64,000 nt of DNA from Cytobacillus sp. FSL H8-0458 (GTDB lineage Bacteria; Bacillota; Bacilli; Bacillales; Cytobacillaceae): positions 3,945,001-4,009,000 of the forward strand of contig NZ_JBBOBR010000001.1 in the NCBI RefSeq assembly GCF_038002165.1, read 5' to 3'. This document shows, piece by piece, positions 51,314 to 60,994 of this stretch. How positions within the stretch are numbered: position 1 is the stretch's first letter; every line of letters begins with the position of its first letter. A program made the position numbers and the translations under genes. The notes under the pieces are model-generated. The model ran no database searches, had not been told where the DNA came from, and was given only the letters and a program-made list of their open reading frames with translations.

Positions 51314-52234
51314 TTACTTAACTCCGCTTTCAATTGTCAGCTTTTTACCGGCTGCATCCAATTCTGCCCTTACACCTAATGGCACAGAAATATGCGGAGA
51401 GCAATGGCCTATATGAAAGCCTTTAACTGCAGGCTTATTCACCCTTTTGATATACGTATCCAGAACTTCATCCAGTTCCAGGGAAAGTTCTCTTTCCGGA
51501 ACACAATTATTAAAGTCCCCAATGATAAAGCCGGCCGCATCCGAAAGCTTCCCTGCCATATGCAGCTGGTTTAGCATGCGGTCGACCGCACGGGGCTCTT
51601 CGTTAATGTCCTCAATAAGCACAAGTTTATCTTTTGTATCAATTTCAAATGGTGTTCCGATTGTACTGGCCATAAGAGACAGATTTCCGCCCGTTAAGAC
51701 ACCCGCGGCACTCCCGTTCACCATCGTCTCCAATTCTGAAATTCCTTCTGGATAGTCAAGAGTGACTGACTCAAATAACTGGTTAAAATATTGCCTGGAT
51801 AGCGGATCCGCACCCTCTTTGCCAATATCAGAGGCGAGCATCGGCCCATGGAAGGTGACCAATCCTGTTTCCTGGCGGATGGCTGTGTGCAGGAATGTTA
51901 TATCACTGTATCCCCAGAAAATTTTCGGGTTTTCTTTTATCAGACCGTAGTCGATTTGGGACGCAATTCTCCCGGTTCCATAGCCCCCGCCTGCACAAAT
52001 GATGGCTTTGACTTCCTTATCCGCAAACATGTTATGTAAATCAGCCAGACGGTCTTCATCCTTCCCGGCCAGGTAACCATATTGATCTGTCACATGCTCG
52101 CCCATCTTTACCTTTACACCAAGCTCTTCCAAAAAAGAAAGGGATCGTTTCAGGTTCTCCTGATTGGGCGGGCTTGCCGGTGCTATAATTCCAATCGCAT
52201 CACCTTTTTTCAGGCGCTGAGGTTTGATTGCCAT
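51314..52234 (-). CDS. ykfA: LD-carboxypeptidase YkfA (S66 family)
   Basis: A 306-residue S66 serine peptidase. IIAPASPP near 15-22, AGGGYGTGRI near 81-90, WGYSDITFLHTAI near 106-118 with the nucleophile serine, and a C-terminal HIGHCSPHISVPLG near 272-285 with the catalytic histidine. It removes the terminal D-Ala from imported tetrapeptide in the cytoplasm. First gene of the ykf half, separated from dppE by repeat copy C and a terminator. Confidence 0.92.
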   Translation of the reverse strand: MAIKPQRLKKGDAIGIIAPASPPNQENLKRSLSFLEELGVKVKMGEHVTDQYGYLAGKDEDRLADLHNMFADKEVKAIICAGGGYGTGRIASQIDYGLIKENPKIFWGYSDITFLHTAIRQETGLVTFHGPMLASDIGKEGADPLSRQYFNQLFESVTLDYPEGISELETMVNGSAAGVLTGGNLSLMASTIGTPFEIDTKDKLVLIEDINEEPRAVDRMLNQLHMAGKLSDAAGFIIGDFNNCVPERELSLELDEVLDTYIKRVNKPAVKGFHIGHCSPHISVPLGVRAELDAAGKKLTIESGVK

Positions 52235-52362
52235 GCTGTCACATCCTTTTCGTTTTATAGCATTATATGCTCCTTCAGCAAAAGCATTATTTGGGAAATG
52301 AAATAATTGTCGAGGATATAAGCTAAATTTCGGGAAAATGTATTATTTTTCGGGAAATAAAC

Positions 52363-52626
52363 TAGAAAAGCGCAGAGCGCCAGCTTATCGGCGACAAGCT
52401 TAAGACAAGCGCTGACGGAAGGCGTATTTTGCCTTCAGAAGTGATTGTCCGAAAAACGAAGGCGACTGCTTAGGGACGACAAGCATAAGACGATTACTGT
52501 AAGATGGTGTTCTTTCCTTCTGGAAGGAATCGTCTTATGACCTCGAGTCCCTAGGAGCCGCCGTTAGCCAAGCTTAAGACCTCGAGCCGATGGCGCTCGG
52601 AGCTAGACAGTTATCAAAGTTCAAAA
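52363..52626. repeat. Interspersed repeat, copy C (about 264 bp)
   Basis: GAAAAGCGCAGAGCGCC at the start, then GACAAGCATAAGACG, GGTGTTCTTTCCTTCTGG, CCTCGAGTCCCTAGGAGCCG, and the end GCTAGACAGTTATCAAAGTTCAAAA match copy A in order. It lies in the 487-bp gap between dppE and ykfA. The rest of the gap, 52235-52362, is AT-rich and carries two TTTCGGGAAA direct repeats and a TATAAT about 40 nt before ykfA. Confidence 0.78.
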
Positions 52627-52659
52627 ATCCTTGTTCTGCAAAAAAAATGAGCTTCTGAA

Positions 52660-52690
52660 AAAAAGGGATGTTCACACGAACACCCCTTTT
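52660..52690 (-). terminator. Terminator behind dppE
   Basis: On the minus strand AAAGGGGTGTTC, GTGT, GAACATCCCTTT then TTTTT (one wobble), about 30 nt behind the dppE stop. It implies that ykfABCD is transcribed from another promoter or by read-through. Confidence 0.88.
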
Positions 52691-52721
52691 CCTGTCACTT
52701 TCACATCAAGCCGAAGAAGTA

Positions 52722-54350
52722 TTACTTCTTATCTGCCCATTTAAGCTCCAGGTATCCAACCGGATGGCGGACGATTCCTGAAACAGCATCATTGTAGAGA
52801 TATACCTGGTTGTAGAAATGGATAGGGATAATCGGCATTTCTTCGAATAAGATTTTTTCCGCTTCATACATCAGTTCAAAGCGCTTTGCTTCGTCTGCTT
52901 CATTCTTCGCATCTTTGATCAGCTGATCGTACTTCTCATTGCTCCAGCCAGTGCGGTTCATGGAATGTCCTGTCTGGAAGTTTTCAAGGAAGTTGATTGG
53001 GTCAGCATAGTCAGCAAGGAATGAGCTTCGGGATAATTGGAATTTAAGCGCTTTTTGTTCTTCAGCGAATACATTCCATTCCATGTTGGCAAGCTTCACT
53101 TCAACGCCAAGGTTTTCCTTGAACATTTGCTGAAGAGCTTCTGCGATCTTTTTGTGAGAATCACTTGTGCTGTACGTTAATGTAACTTCAGGAAGTGTTT
53201 CATAGCCTTCCTCTTCCATTCCTTTTTTAAGAAGGGACTTGGCTTCTTCTACATTCGTTTGGACAAGATCTCCTGCTGTTTCACGGAAATCCTTGCCATC
53301 AGCATCCTTAAATCCATAGGATACAAATCCGTATGCAGGCTTTTCTCCATTCTTTGTTACAAAGTCAACGATTTGCTTCTGGTCCACTGCCATTGCGAAA
53401 GCTTTACGGATGTTTTCATTCTGGAATGGCTCCATATTTACGTTAAATCGGTAGAAATAATCACCGGCCTGGTCTTCAACCTTCGCTTCGCCTAATAGCT
53501 TTTCACTCAGCTCAGATGGAACAGCCGATACATCAAGCTCTCCGGTTTGATACATTTGGTATTCTGTATTGGTATCGTCAATGATCGCCCAATTAATTTT
53601 ATCCAGTTTTACATTTTCGGCATCCCAGTACTGATCGTTTTTCTCCATTACAAAGTGGCTGTCATGCTCCCACTCTGTCAGGTTGAAAGGACCGTTGCCC
53701 ACAAAAGATTCTGCTTCAGCAAACCACTGAGGGTTCTCTGTTGCTACTTTTTCATTGATCGGGAAAAATGCAGGGTTTGTGATTACACTTAAGAAATAAG
53801 CCTGCGGACTGACTAAAGTCACTTCAAATGTTTTGTCATCAACTGCTTTTACTTTCACATCATCAGCTGATCCTTCCCCATTGTTATAAGCTTCTCCGCC
53901 TTCAATGAAGTAGCCGAGGAAAGCGGCTGAAGAACCTGTATCAGGATTTAAAAGACGCTTCCAGGCAAATTCAAAATCACCTGCTGTTACAGGATCGCCA
54001 TTTGACCATTTTGCACCTTCGCGGATATGGAATGTATAAGTCTTTCCATCTTCAGAAACATCCCACTTTTCGGCAATGGCTGCTTCTGGCTCATGATTTT
54101 GTCCCAGACGTGTCAAACCTTCCATTAAGTTGTTCAGCGCACTCCAGGAAACAGAGTCAAAGCCGATTGGAGGGTCAAACGAAGTCGGCTCCTGGCCATT
54201 GTTCAAATAAAGCACTTTTTCAGCACTTTCTTCTTCTTTCTTGCCATCATCCTTGCTGTCTGTTTCTTTGCCTGCATTTTCATTTGCCGTACAGGCTGCC
54301 ATGACGAATAGCAACACACCTGCAAGCAGCAGAGATAAAAACTTTTTCAT
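52722..54350 (-). CDS. dppE: Peptide-binding lipoprotein DppE
   Basis: A 542-residue family 5 (OppA/DppA) solute-binding protein. Signal peptide with lipobox MAAC near 17-20 and acidic linker, then YLNNGQEPTSFDP near 48-60 and the SBP_bac_5 signature WKRLLNPDTGSSAAF region near 130-144. It binds peptides outside the membrane and delivers them to DppBC; by analogy with B. subtilis the murein tripeptide or tetrapeptide. Last of the five dpp genes. Confidence 0.93.
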   Translation of the reverse strand: MKKFLSLLLAGVLLFVMAACTANENAGKETDSKDDGKKEEESAEKVLYLNNGQEPTSFDPPIGFDSVSWSALNNLMEGLTRLGQNHEPEAAIAEKWDVSEDGKTYTFHIREGAKWSNGDPVTAGDFEFAWKRLLNPDTGSSAAFLGYFIEGGEAYNNGEGSADDVKVKAVDDKTFEVTLVSPQAYFLSVITNPAFFPINEKVATENPQWFAEAESFVGNGPFNLTEWEHDSHFVMEKNDQYWDAENVKLDKINWAIIDDTNTEYQMYQTGELDVSAVPSELSEKLLGEAKVEDQAGDYFYRFNVNMEPFQNENIRKAFAMAVDQKQIVDFVTKNGEKPAYGFVSYGFKDADGKDFRETAGDLVQTNVEEAKSLLKKGMEEEGYETLPEVTLTYSTSDSHKKIAEALQQMFKENLGVEVKLANMEWNVFAEEQKALKFQLSRSSFLADYADPINFLENFQTGHSMNRTGWSNEKYDQLIKDAKNEADEAKRFELMYEAEKILFEEMPIIPIHFYNQVYLYNDAVSGIVRHPVGYLELKWADKK

Positions 54351-54458
54351 TCCTTTTCCCCCTCTTAAAATATATTTCTTTATCTACCAGATGCCTGCCT
54401 GACAGCTGATAGAATCATAACTTTCGCCGTACCGGGCCGGCACTGCGAAAGGAAGTAC

Positions 54459-55457
54459 CTACTTTACACCTGCAAGCATTTTCTGTGCCCGCTCATCCTG
54501 GAGCCAGCAGTCCACATGATGATCCCGGCTTAAATGCGTTTTATAGGGATAGACCCGGTCACATACCTCCATTGTGTATCCGCAGCGGGCAGCAAATGGG
54601 CATCCGGCCGGCGGAGCAAATAAATCCGGCGGGGATCCGCCAATAGGAATAAGATCAGCCCCATCCAGGTCAAGACGCGGAACAGAATTCAGCAGGCCCT
54701 TCGTATAGGGATGCTGCGGATTATAGAAGATTTCCCTTCGTTCCCCAGCCTCCACTATTTTTCCTGCGTACATGACTGCGATGCGGTCTGCTACTTGAGC
54801 GACAACCCCCAGATCATGGGTGATGATAATGATGGATACACCAGTTTTTTTCTGGATATCTTTAAATAAGTCCAATATTTGCGCTTGGATCGTTACATCA
54901 AGTGCTGTGGTGGGCTCATCGGCAATCAGCACTTCCGGCTCGCAGACAAGGGCCATGGCAATCACTATCCGCTGCCTCATCCCTCCGCTGAATTGGTGTG
55001 GATAATGCTTCAATCTTTCGGATGGATTTGGTATTCCAACTAAATTCAGCATGTCCAGAGCCTTTTTACGGGCACCCTGCCTTGATACGGTTTCATGCTG
55101 CATAATTCCCTCTATAATTTGCTCCCCGATGGTAATCGTAGGGTTTAAAGCCGTCATTGGATCCTGAAAAATCATCGAAATGTCTGCGCCGCGGATATCC
55201 CGCATTTCAGACTCTTTTAGTTTTGTCAGGTCCTTCCCTTTAAAAAGAACAGCGCCATCGGCTATTCTCCCGGGTGGGGATGGAATCAGCCGCATGATGC
55301 TTTGGGACGTTACACTCTTTCCGCAGCCGGATTCACCGACAATCGCCAGGGTTTCCCCCTTGAAGAGATCAAATGATACACCCCTTACAGCCTGGACTTC
55401 CCCGCCATAAGTGGTAAATGTGACATGCAGGTCTTTTACTTCTAGTACTTTCTCCAT
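54459..55457 (-). CDS. dppD: Peptide ABC transporter ATPase DppD
   Basis: A 332-residue ATPase: Walker [10 protein letters not shown] near 37-45, signature [15 protein letters not shown] near 155-169, Walker [14 protein letters not shown] near 177-189, and the C-terminal peptide-transporter extension ([14 protein letters not shown]). It is the partner of the YkfD ATPase. It starts 4 nt behind dppC. Confidence 0.94.
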   Translation of the reverse strand: MEKVLEVKDLHVTFTTYGGEVQAVRGVSFDLFKGETLAIVGESGCGKSVTSQSIMRLIPSPPGRIADGAVLFKGKDLTKLKESEMRDIRGADISMIFQDPMTALNPTITIGEQIIEGIMQHETVSRQGARKKALDMLNLVGIPNPSERLKHYPHQFSGGMRQRIVIAMALVCEPEVLIADEPTTALDVTIQAQILDLFKDIQKKTGVSIIIITHDLGVVAQVADRIAVMYAGKIVEAGERREIFYNPQHPYTKGLLNSVPRLDLDGADLIPIGGSPPDLFAPPAGCPFAARCGYTMEVCDRVYPYKTHLSRDHHVDCWLQDERAQKMLAGVK

Positions 55458-55461
55458 GCTG

Positions 55462-56418
55462 CTACCTCCTTAACTTCGGATCGAGGGCATCCTGCAATCC
55501 GTCTCCAAGCACATTAAATGAAAACATAGTCAGGGAGATGAAAAAGGCAGGGAAGAACAGGCGCCACCAGTGACCTGATAGAATCGTAGACAGCCCATCA
55601 TTGGCCATGGAGCCCCAGCTGGCAAAAGGCGGCTGAATGCCTAATCCCAGAAAGCTCAGGAATGCCTCTGCAAAGATGGCCGATGGCACTGTTAATGTCA
55701 TCTGTACAATGATAGGGCCCATCGTGTTGGGCAGCAGGTTTTTCTTTATAATCCTCGATGTTTTTGTTCCGAAAGTCTTTGATGCCAGTACAAATTCATA
55801 GTTCTTGATCTGCAGAACCTGTCCGCGGACAATCCGGGCCATCCCGACCCAGCCCGTTACGGAAAGGGCGAATATAATGGTGAACAAACCAGGTCCCATT
55901 ACAACACTGATTAAAATAACAACGAGCAAATATGGGAGTCCATACAAAATTTCCACTACCCTCATCATGGCATTATCTGTTCTGCCGCCTTTATAGCCGG
56001 CAATACCGCCGTAAATGACTCCAATTGCAAAATCAATCATGGCTGCCACGATTCCAACGAATAAGGATATCCTTGCTCCGTACCATGTTCTTGCGAAAAC
56101 ATCCCGACCTAATTCATCTGTTCCGAACCAATATTTTGAAGACGGTGGAAGGTTCTGATTAGCCAATGACTGCTGGGATACATCATGCGGGGAAATCATC
56201 GGGCCGAATATGGCCATAAAGGCTAAAGCAATAAGAAAGAATAGCCCTGCCATCGCCAGCTTATTTTTCAAAAGCCGGCGCCATGCATCCTGCCAATAAG
56301 AAAGGCTTGGCCTTACAACTGCTTCCGCTGCATCCTCGTCTTTGGCCTTTGGGACAAACCAATCATCCGGAATATCGGGTGCCAGGTTGCGGTTATCATG
56401 CTGTTTGCGCAGTTCCAT
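55462..56418 (-). CDS. dppC: Peptide ABC transporter permease DppC
   Basis: A 318-residue permease with a hydrophilic N-terminal extension of about 45 residues and six transmembrane helices. FGTDELGRDVFARTWYGARISL near 98-119 and the EAFLSFLGLGIQPPFASWGSM segment near 250-270 are OppC/DppC signatures. It shares its first base with the last base of dppB. Confidence 0.94.
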   Translation of the reverse strand: MELRKQHDNRNLAPDIPDDWFVPKAKDEDAAEAVVRPSLSYWQDAWRRLLKNKLAMAGLFFLIALAFMAIFGPMISPHDVSQQSLANQNLPPSSKYWFGTDELGRDVFARTWYGARISLFVGIVAAMIDFAIGVIYGGIAGYKGGRTDNAMMRVVEILYGLPYLLVVILISVVMGPGLFTIIFALSVTGWVGMARIVRGQVLQIKNYEFVLASKTFGTKTSRIIKKNLLPNTMGPIIVQMTLTVPSAIFAEAFLSFLGLGIQPPFASWGSMANDGLSTILSGHWWRLFFPAFFISLTMFSFNVLGDGLQDALDPKLRR

Positions 56419-57350
56419 TAGCTCGCCTCCTTTTTGTGAAGCTTAATTCTCGGGTCTAGAACTCCGTATGCAATGTCCACCAGGAACAGCATAATAATCA
56501 AAATGGAGCTGTAAAAAACGGTGGTTCCCATTATGACGGGATAATCACGTGTATTGATGCTTTCTACGAAATACTTTCCCATTCCGGGAATGGCAAATAT
56601 TTTTTCAATTACAAAGGTTCCTGTCAAAATGCTTGCAGCAAGCGACCCCAATACGGTTACAACAGGCAGAAGGGCATTTCTCAGTGCATGTTTAAAAACA
56701 ATTTTCACCGGTGACAGGCCTTTAGCCTTGGCCGTCTTGATGTAATCCTGTGTCAGAACTTCCAGCATGCTTGAACGTGTCAGACGGGCGATGATCGCCA
56801 TGGGTCCTGTCGCAAGCGCCAGAGTCGGCAGAATCATATGCTTTGGGCTTGACCAGGTAGCCACCGGGAGGATTGCCAGATTGACAGCAAGCTGCTGAAT
56901 TAATAATGTGGCAAGCACAAAGTTCGGCACTGATATTCCCAGAACTGCAATGGTCATCGCTAAATAATCAATAAAGCCATTGTGCCGGAGGGCTGCGATG
57001 ATTCCGAGGGCAATCCCTGAGAAAACAGCCACAATCAAAGTGACGATTCCCAGTTCAAACGACACCGGGAACCCCCGTCCCAGCATTTCATTAACCGTCT
57101 GGGAGGACTTTTTAATAGATGGTCCAAAGTCAAATGTTGCAACTGATTTCAAGTACATCCCATATTGGACATACAGCGGTTCGTCCAAATGATAGAATTT
57201 CTCCATATTCCGCTGGACCGCTTCGCTGGTATTTCTTTCTTCATTAAAAGGCGACCCGGGTATGGAGTGCATTAAGAAAAACGTCAGAGTGATAATGAAC
57301 CAAAGTGTGACGACCATTGCGATGAGGCGTTTTATTATGTATCCAGTCAT
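56418..57350 (-). CDS. dppB: Peptide ABC transporter permease DppB
   Basis: A 310-residue permease with six helices. MTGYIIKRLIAMVVTLWFIITLTFFLMHSIPG is the usual start, and ARLTRSSMLEVLTQDYIKTAKAKGLSPVKIVFKHALRNALLPVVT contains the EAA loop contacting the ATPases. It lies 13 bp behind dppA. Confidence 0.94.
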   Translation of the reverse strand: MTGYIIKRLIAMVVTLWFIITLTFFLMHSIPGSPFNEERNTSEAVQRNMEKFYHLDEPLYVQYGMYLKSVATFDFGPSIKKSSQTVNEMLGRGFPVSFELGIVTLIVAVFSGIALGIIAALRHNGFIDYLAMTIAVLGISVPNFVLATLLIQQLAVNLAILPVATWSSPKHMILPTLALATGPMAIIARLTRSSMLEVLTQDYIKTAKAKGLSPVKIVFKHALRNALLPVVTVLGSLAASILTGTFVIEKIFAIPGMGKYFVESINTRDYPVIMGTTVFYSSILIIMLFLVDIAYGVLDPRIKLHKKEAS

Positions 57351-57363
57351 TCATTAACACTTC

Positions 57364-58188
57364 CTAACAGAATGTAGTTCTCATGGCCAGCTCAGTCATC
57401 ACGAGCATAGCCTGGTATGCTTCAAGAATATCTTTAGCCTGATAGCGGACAATGGTTGTATTTTCTTCTATCTCTGCACCAGGCATCAAAGCAGCCCACT
57501 CAGCCTGGCCATAGTTGGCAAATTCAATTTTCAATACAGGATTTTCCGGCGGAACAAGCGGCTTGACAAGCTCCTTTTTGCTGAGCGCCTCTGCCGCTTT
57601 TTCTCTTAAAAGCTGGCCGGCTTTCGCGGGAGTAAGCGATTTCACAGCAGACCGTGATATCGTCTCTTTTACAACAGCTGTTGTAACATTCGGGATTAAT
57701 TTCTCTGCTTCCAATGCAGCCTGGTCATCTCCGGCCACCATTAGAATCGGCACGCCATGATAGCCAGCCACATAAGCATTGAAGCCCATTTCTCCAATGG
57801 CATGATCATTGATGTACATATGTCTTACACCGAAAATCATAGAGTGGGACATAACACCTTTCATGGAAGCACGTGCATGATATCCAACAAAAATGGCACC
57901 GCTAAAGCTTGAATCCAGGCCCTGAACCATTGAATATGGCTTAACATCACCAGTAATCAGCTGTGTCTCAGGGTGCATTCTTTCAATAAGCAGGTTGTTC
58001 ATTTTGGAGTGGCTGTCATTGACAATCACCTCACTGCAGCCTTCTTCAAAGGCAGCTGTCACCACATGGTTTGCCTCATCAGTCATAATCACCCTGCTGC
58101 GTTCATAATTGTGCTTCGAAGAGCCGACATGGGTATGATCAGCAAGACCAGTAATTCCTTCCATATCAACAGATAGATAAAGCTTCAT
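57364..58188 (-). CDS. dppA: D-aminopeptidase DppA (M55 family)
   Basis: A 274-residue zinc peptidase. LSVDMEGITGLADHTHVG near 5-22 contains the first metal-binding D-x-E, VGYHARAS near 101-108 and SHSMIFG near 113-119 further ligands. In B. subtilis it releases D-Ala from D-Ala dipeptides and forms a decamer. First gene of the operon, with a CodY-like box 58 nt upstream and GGGGG before the ATG. Confidence 0.94.
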   Translation of the reverse strand: MKLYLSVDMEGITGLADHTHVGSSKHNYERSRVIMTDEANHVVTAAFEEGCSEVIVNDSHSKMNNLLIERMHPETQLITGDVKPYSMVQGLDSSFSGAIFVGYHARASMKGVMSHSMIFGVRHMYINDHAIGEMGFNAYVAGYHGVPILMVAGDDQAALEAEKLIPNVTTAVVKETISRSAVKSLTPAKAGQLLREKAAEALSKKELVKPLVPPENPVLKIEFANYGQAEWAALMPGAEIEENTTIVRYQAKDILEAYQAMLVMTELAMRTTFC

Positions 58189-58245
58189 TCAGAATCCCCC
58201 AAAATATTATATTATTATAGTTTTCTATATTGCGAATTATTTTGA

Positions 58246-58260
58246 TATTTTCTGTAAATT
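58246..58260. promoter_or_regulatory. CodY box upstream of dppA
   Basis: TATTTTCTGTAAATT agrees with the CodY consensus AATTTTCWGAAAATT at 13 of 15 positions. The dpp operon is a classic CodY target in B. subtilis. The sequence lies just upstream of an AT-rich promoter region with TATAAT-like boxes. Confidence 0.75.
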
Positions 58261-58288
58261 GAATCAGCAATTTATCTTCTTACTGTTA

Positions 58289-58334
58289 AATGCAAAAAAT
58301 CCAGCTATCGGAGATGTTCTCTGATAGCTGGATT
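58289..58334 (-). terminator. Terminator of the DUF3870 gene
   Basis: On the minus strand AATCCAGCTATC and GATAGCTGGATT pair perfectly (12 bp) and are followed by TTTTG. It separates this gene from dppA. Confidence 0.88.
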
Positions 58335-58362
58335 TCATCTGCGGAAAACAGAAAAAGCAGCT

Positions 58363-58680
58363 TTATTTATTCATAATTTGTGTATATTTTATATGGGCGT
58401 TTTTAAAGGCAACGATCAGGGCCTTTTGCGAGGAGCCGAAATAGCGGCTTTCGATTTCTTCCATTACCTTGTCTGCTTCCAGTATGGATTTGCCGACAAA
58501 TATCGATTTAATAAATAATGAGGTTAAATTAATGGTAGATGAACATTCGGCATCTACAATTTCATCAGTTTCCCTGTCGATCACAAGACCGATAAAGAAG
58601 CCATTATATTTTTGCATAATCGGATTGTTCAGTGATGTTTTGCTGTCTCCGATGATATAGACGGTATTTTGTCTGTACAT
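58363..58680 (-). CDS. DUF3870 domain protein
   Basis: A 105-residue protein recognised as DUF3870 (NTVYIIGDSKTSLNNPIM at the N-terminus, then FFIGLVIDRETDEIVDAECSSTI). The family is small, cytosolic and of unknown function; it often lies near amino acid or racemase genes. ATG 58680 has AGGAGG 7 nt upstream; the longer ORF upstream has none. Between alaX and dpp, with its own terminator. Confidence 0.82.
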   Translation of the reverse strand: MYRQNTVYIIGDSKTSLNNPIMQKYNGFFIGLVIDRETDEIVDAECSSTINLTSLFIKSIFVGKSILEADKVMEEIESRYFGSSQKALIVAFKNAHIKYTQIMNK

Positions 58681-58858
58681 GAACTTGCCTCCTGCAGACC
58701 GGATATTATATGAGGCGTTTATGAGGTTATCATAAACATTCATTATAATGCATGGCCCGTACCAAAATTGTAATACAACAGAAGCTGTATTACAATCATT
58801 TTTCAATACTTTTCTAAATATTTTATCAATTGAATCTGTCCATTAGATGCGGATTCAA

Positions 58859-60046
58859 TTACTTTTGGCCTGCAAGTCTCATTGCATATTCCAGCAGGTC
58901 CTCCCCGCTCATGAGCTTGTCTCCTCCACCCTGTGCAAATTGAGGATTCCCGCCGCCTTTGCCGTTAATCTTCTGCAGAAGTTCTGCTGAAAGGCTCTTC
59001 ATATCAGATTCAGAATCTGCTCCCCTGGCACAGACAAATTGGAGTTTATCGGCGGTTTCATTGATTAGGATAACATCGGCATTTTCAGTTTGGGAGGCGA
59101 TTAAGCGTGCCAGCTTCTGCAGCTCCTGGATGGATCGCCCCTCAAAGACCTTGCTGATGCACTTCTCCTTTCCGCCTGTGAACATTTCTTTAGCTTCATA
59201 AGCTAACAGGGCTTCCTTTGCTGCTTCCAGCTGCTTCTCCAGGTCCTTTCCATTTTCAATCAGGCGGCTGGCCGCTGAAGGCAGGTCCTGCTCTGGTGCA
59301 TTTAGAAGCTGACTCAGATTCCCGGTAATTTCATGTTTCGTCTGAAGCTGCTTGAGAATCCGGCTGCCGCAGATAAATTGTACGCGGATTTTCTTTTTTT
59401 GGCGCTCCCAGTCCAATATTTTTACACCGGCTACCTGGCCGGTTGATGTTGGGTGTGTTCCGCCGCATCCGTTATAATCAAACTCCGGAATGATCACAAG
59501 CCGGATATCTTCACTGACAGACAGCTGCTTACGGAGCGGGAATTGGGAAGCTTCCTCTGCACTCACCCACCTGGCTTCAATCGGACGATTTTCAAGAATG
59601 ATGGCATTAGCCAGTCTCTCCGCTTCCTCTGCGTGCCCGACAGGCAGTTCACTAATTTCCAAGTCAATAGTTAATATTTCTTTGCCTAAATGAAAGCTGA
59701 CTGTTTTATAGCCGTAAAGCTCTTCAAATGCAGCCGATAATATATGCTGGCCTGCATGCTGCTGCATATGGTCCAACCGTCTGTTCCAATCGATTTTTCC
59801 TGATATTTCGGAAATAGAAGGCTCCAATTCTCTTTCTAAATAATGACGGATCTCCCCTTCCGCTTCTTCGACATCCACCACTTTTATGCCATTGAGTGTC
59901 CCCTCATCATGAGGCTGTCCTCCGCCAGTCGGATAAAAGGCCGTTTCTTTCAGGACGGCATATATCCCCCTGTCGTCTGCTGCCTGATATACAAGTTCTG
60001 TTTCAAATGTTTTGATATATGGGTCTTCATAATAAAGTTTTTTCAT
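58859..60046 (-). CDS. Alanyl-tRNA editing protein (AlaX-L type)
   Basis: A 395-residue free-standing trans-editing protein that hydrolyses mischarged Ser- or Gly-tRNA-Ala. The zinc motif HMQQHAGQH near 91-99 and CGGTH near 192-196 are complete. The C-terminal DHHA1 domain ends KGGGNPQFAQGGG near 365-377, as in AlaRS. ATG 60046 has GGAAGG 9 nt upstream; an ATG three codons earlier is inferior. Confidence 0.94.
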   Translation of the reverse strand: MKKLYYEDPYIKTFETELVYQAADDRGIYAVLKETAFYPTGGGQPHDEGTLNGIKVVDVEEAEGEIRHYLERELEPSISEISGKIDWNRRLDHMQQHAGQHILSAAFEELYGYKTVSFHLGKEILTIDLEISELPVGHAEEAERLANAIILENRPIEARWVSAEEASQFPLRKQLSVSEDIRLVIIPEFDYNGCGGTHPTSTGQVAGVKILDWERQKKKIRVQFICGSRILKQLQTKHEITGNLSQLLNAPEQDLPSAASRLIENGKDLEKQLEAAKEALLAYEAKEMFTGGKEKCISKVFEGRSIQELQKLARLIASQTENADVILINETADKLQFVCARGADSESDMKSLSAELLQKINGKGGGNPQFAQGGGDKLMSGEDLLEYAMRLAGQK

Positions 60047-60156
60047 AGAGATCAACCTTCCTTGTGCCTGTTCTATTTTTAAAACTACCGATTATCCAGT
60101 TACAGGTCAAGCCACCTATCAGTCAAGGGGAAATTATTAGTAATTTTATCCACGCG

Positions 60157-60182
60157 GTTTATGGGCTTAATGAAAAAGGTAT
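60157..60182 (+). promoter_or_regulatory. Sigma-B-like promoter before the YflT-like gene
   Basis: GTTTAT (60157-60162), 14 nt and AGGTAT (60177-60182), about 45 nt before the start codon. One mismatch in each box against GTTTAA/GGGTAT. Confidence 0.72.
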
Positions 60183-60226
60183 GTACACCAATAGATAAAC
60201 AAAAATTATTAAGGAGGATGATGAAC

Positions 60227-60991
60227 ATGGCAACAAACAAGCATGTTGTAGGTGCATACGATACAGAACAGGAAGCTATTCAAGCGGTTGAAAAGTTAAG
60301 AGCAGAGGGATACCGTCCTGAAGATATTTCCGTAATCAGTAAAAATAAGGACGATGTGGATGCCGTTACAGAAGAAACAGGCACAAAAACGGAAGAGGGA
60401 TTAGCTGCTGGTGCGGCTACTGGCGGTGTTCTGGGAGGATTAACAGGTCTTCTGGCCGGTGTAGGCGCATTGGCGATTCCCGGAATCGGGCCAATTGTGG
60501 CAGCAGGACCAATTGCTGCTACATTAACAGGAGCCGCTGTTGGTGCAGGTGCGGGCGGTATTGCCGGAGCACTTATCGGCATGGGCATTCCAGAGGAAGA
60601 AGCACATCGCTATGAAGCAGATGTCAAATCAGGAAAAATCCTTGTGTTAGTCGATCCTGATACGAAGTCTGCAGACTTTACTGACGGCTATACAAATACG
60701 GACCGTTCCGTTTTAGATGGAGATCGGACGACGTACACAAGCACTGATCCTTTGAACCCTGGCGAGCTTGATCGCGGAACGAATGCTTTTAAGGATAACA
60801 CCAGAAACAGCAGCGGTGTTTGGACTGATGAGAATCTGGATTTAAACCGTCCGCTGAGCGGAAACCCTGAAGATCTGAGCACAAATGACCGCACGGTTTC
60901 GGCCTATAACGATGATGTCGATACCCGCAATCGAGATGCGTATGATTTTAACAATGTCAGGGAAAACCGTAATAACCCTTATAAAGGATAA
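60227..60991 (+). CDS. General stress protein of the YflT type, with glycine-zipper segment
   Basis: A 254-residue protein. Residues 1-50 (MATNKHVVGAYDTEQEAIQA...GYRPEDISVISK) are the YflT/GSP17M-like stress domain. Residues 60-125 are extremely Gly/Ala-rich (GGVLGGLTGLLAGVGALAIPGIG, GAAVGAGAGGIAGALIGMGIP), a glycine-zipper that may enter membranes. A hydrophilic, Asn/Asp-rich tail of about 100 residues follows. Start at ATG 60227, 9 nt behind AAGGAGG. In B. subtilis YflT is sigma-B dependent, which fits the promoter here. Confidence 0.88.
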   Translation: MATNKHVVGAYDTEQEAIQAVEKLRAEGYRPEDISVISKNKDDVDAVTEETGTKTEEGLAAGAATGGVLGGLTGLLAGVGALAIPGIGPIVAAGPIAATLTGAAVGAGAGGIAGALIGMGIPEEEAHRYEADVKSGKILVLVDPDTKSADFTDGYTNTDRSVLDGDRTTYTSTDPLNPGELDRGTNAFKDNTRNSSGVWTDENLDLNRPLSGNPEDLSTNDRTVSAYNDDVDTRNRDAYDFNNVRENRNNPYKG

Positions 60992-60994
60992 TGG

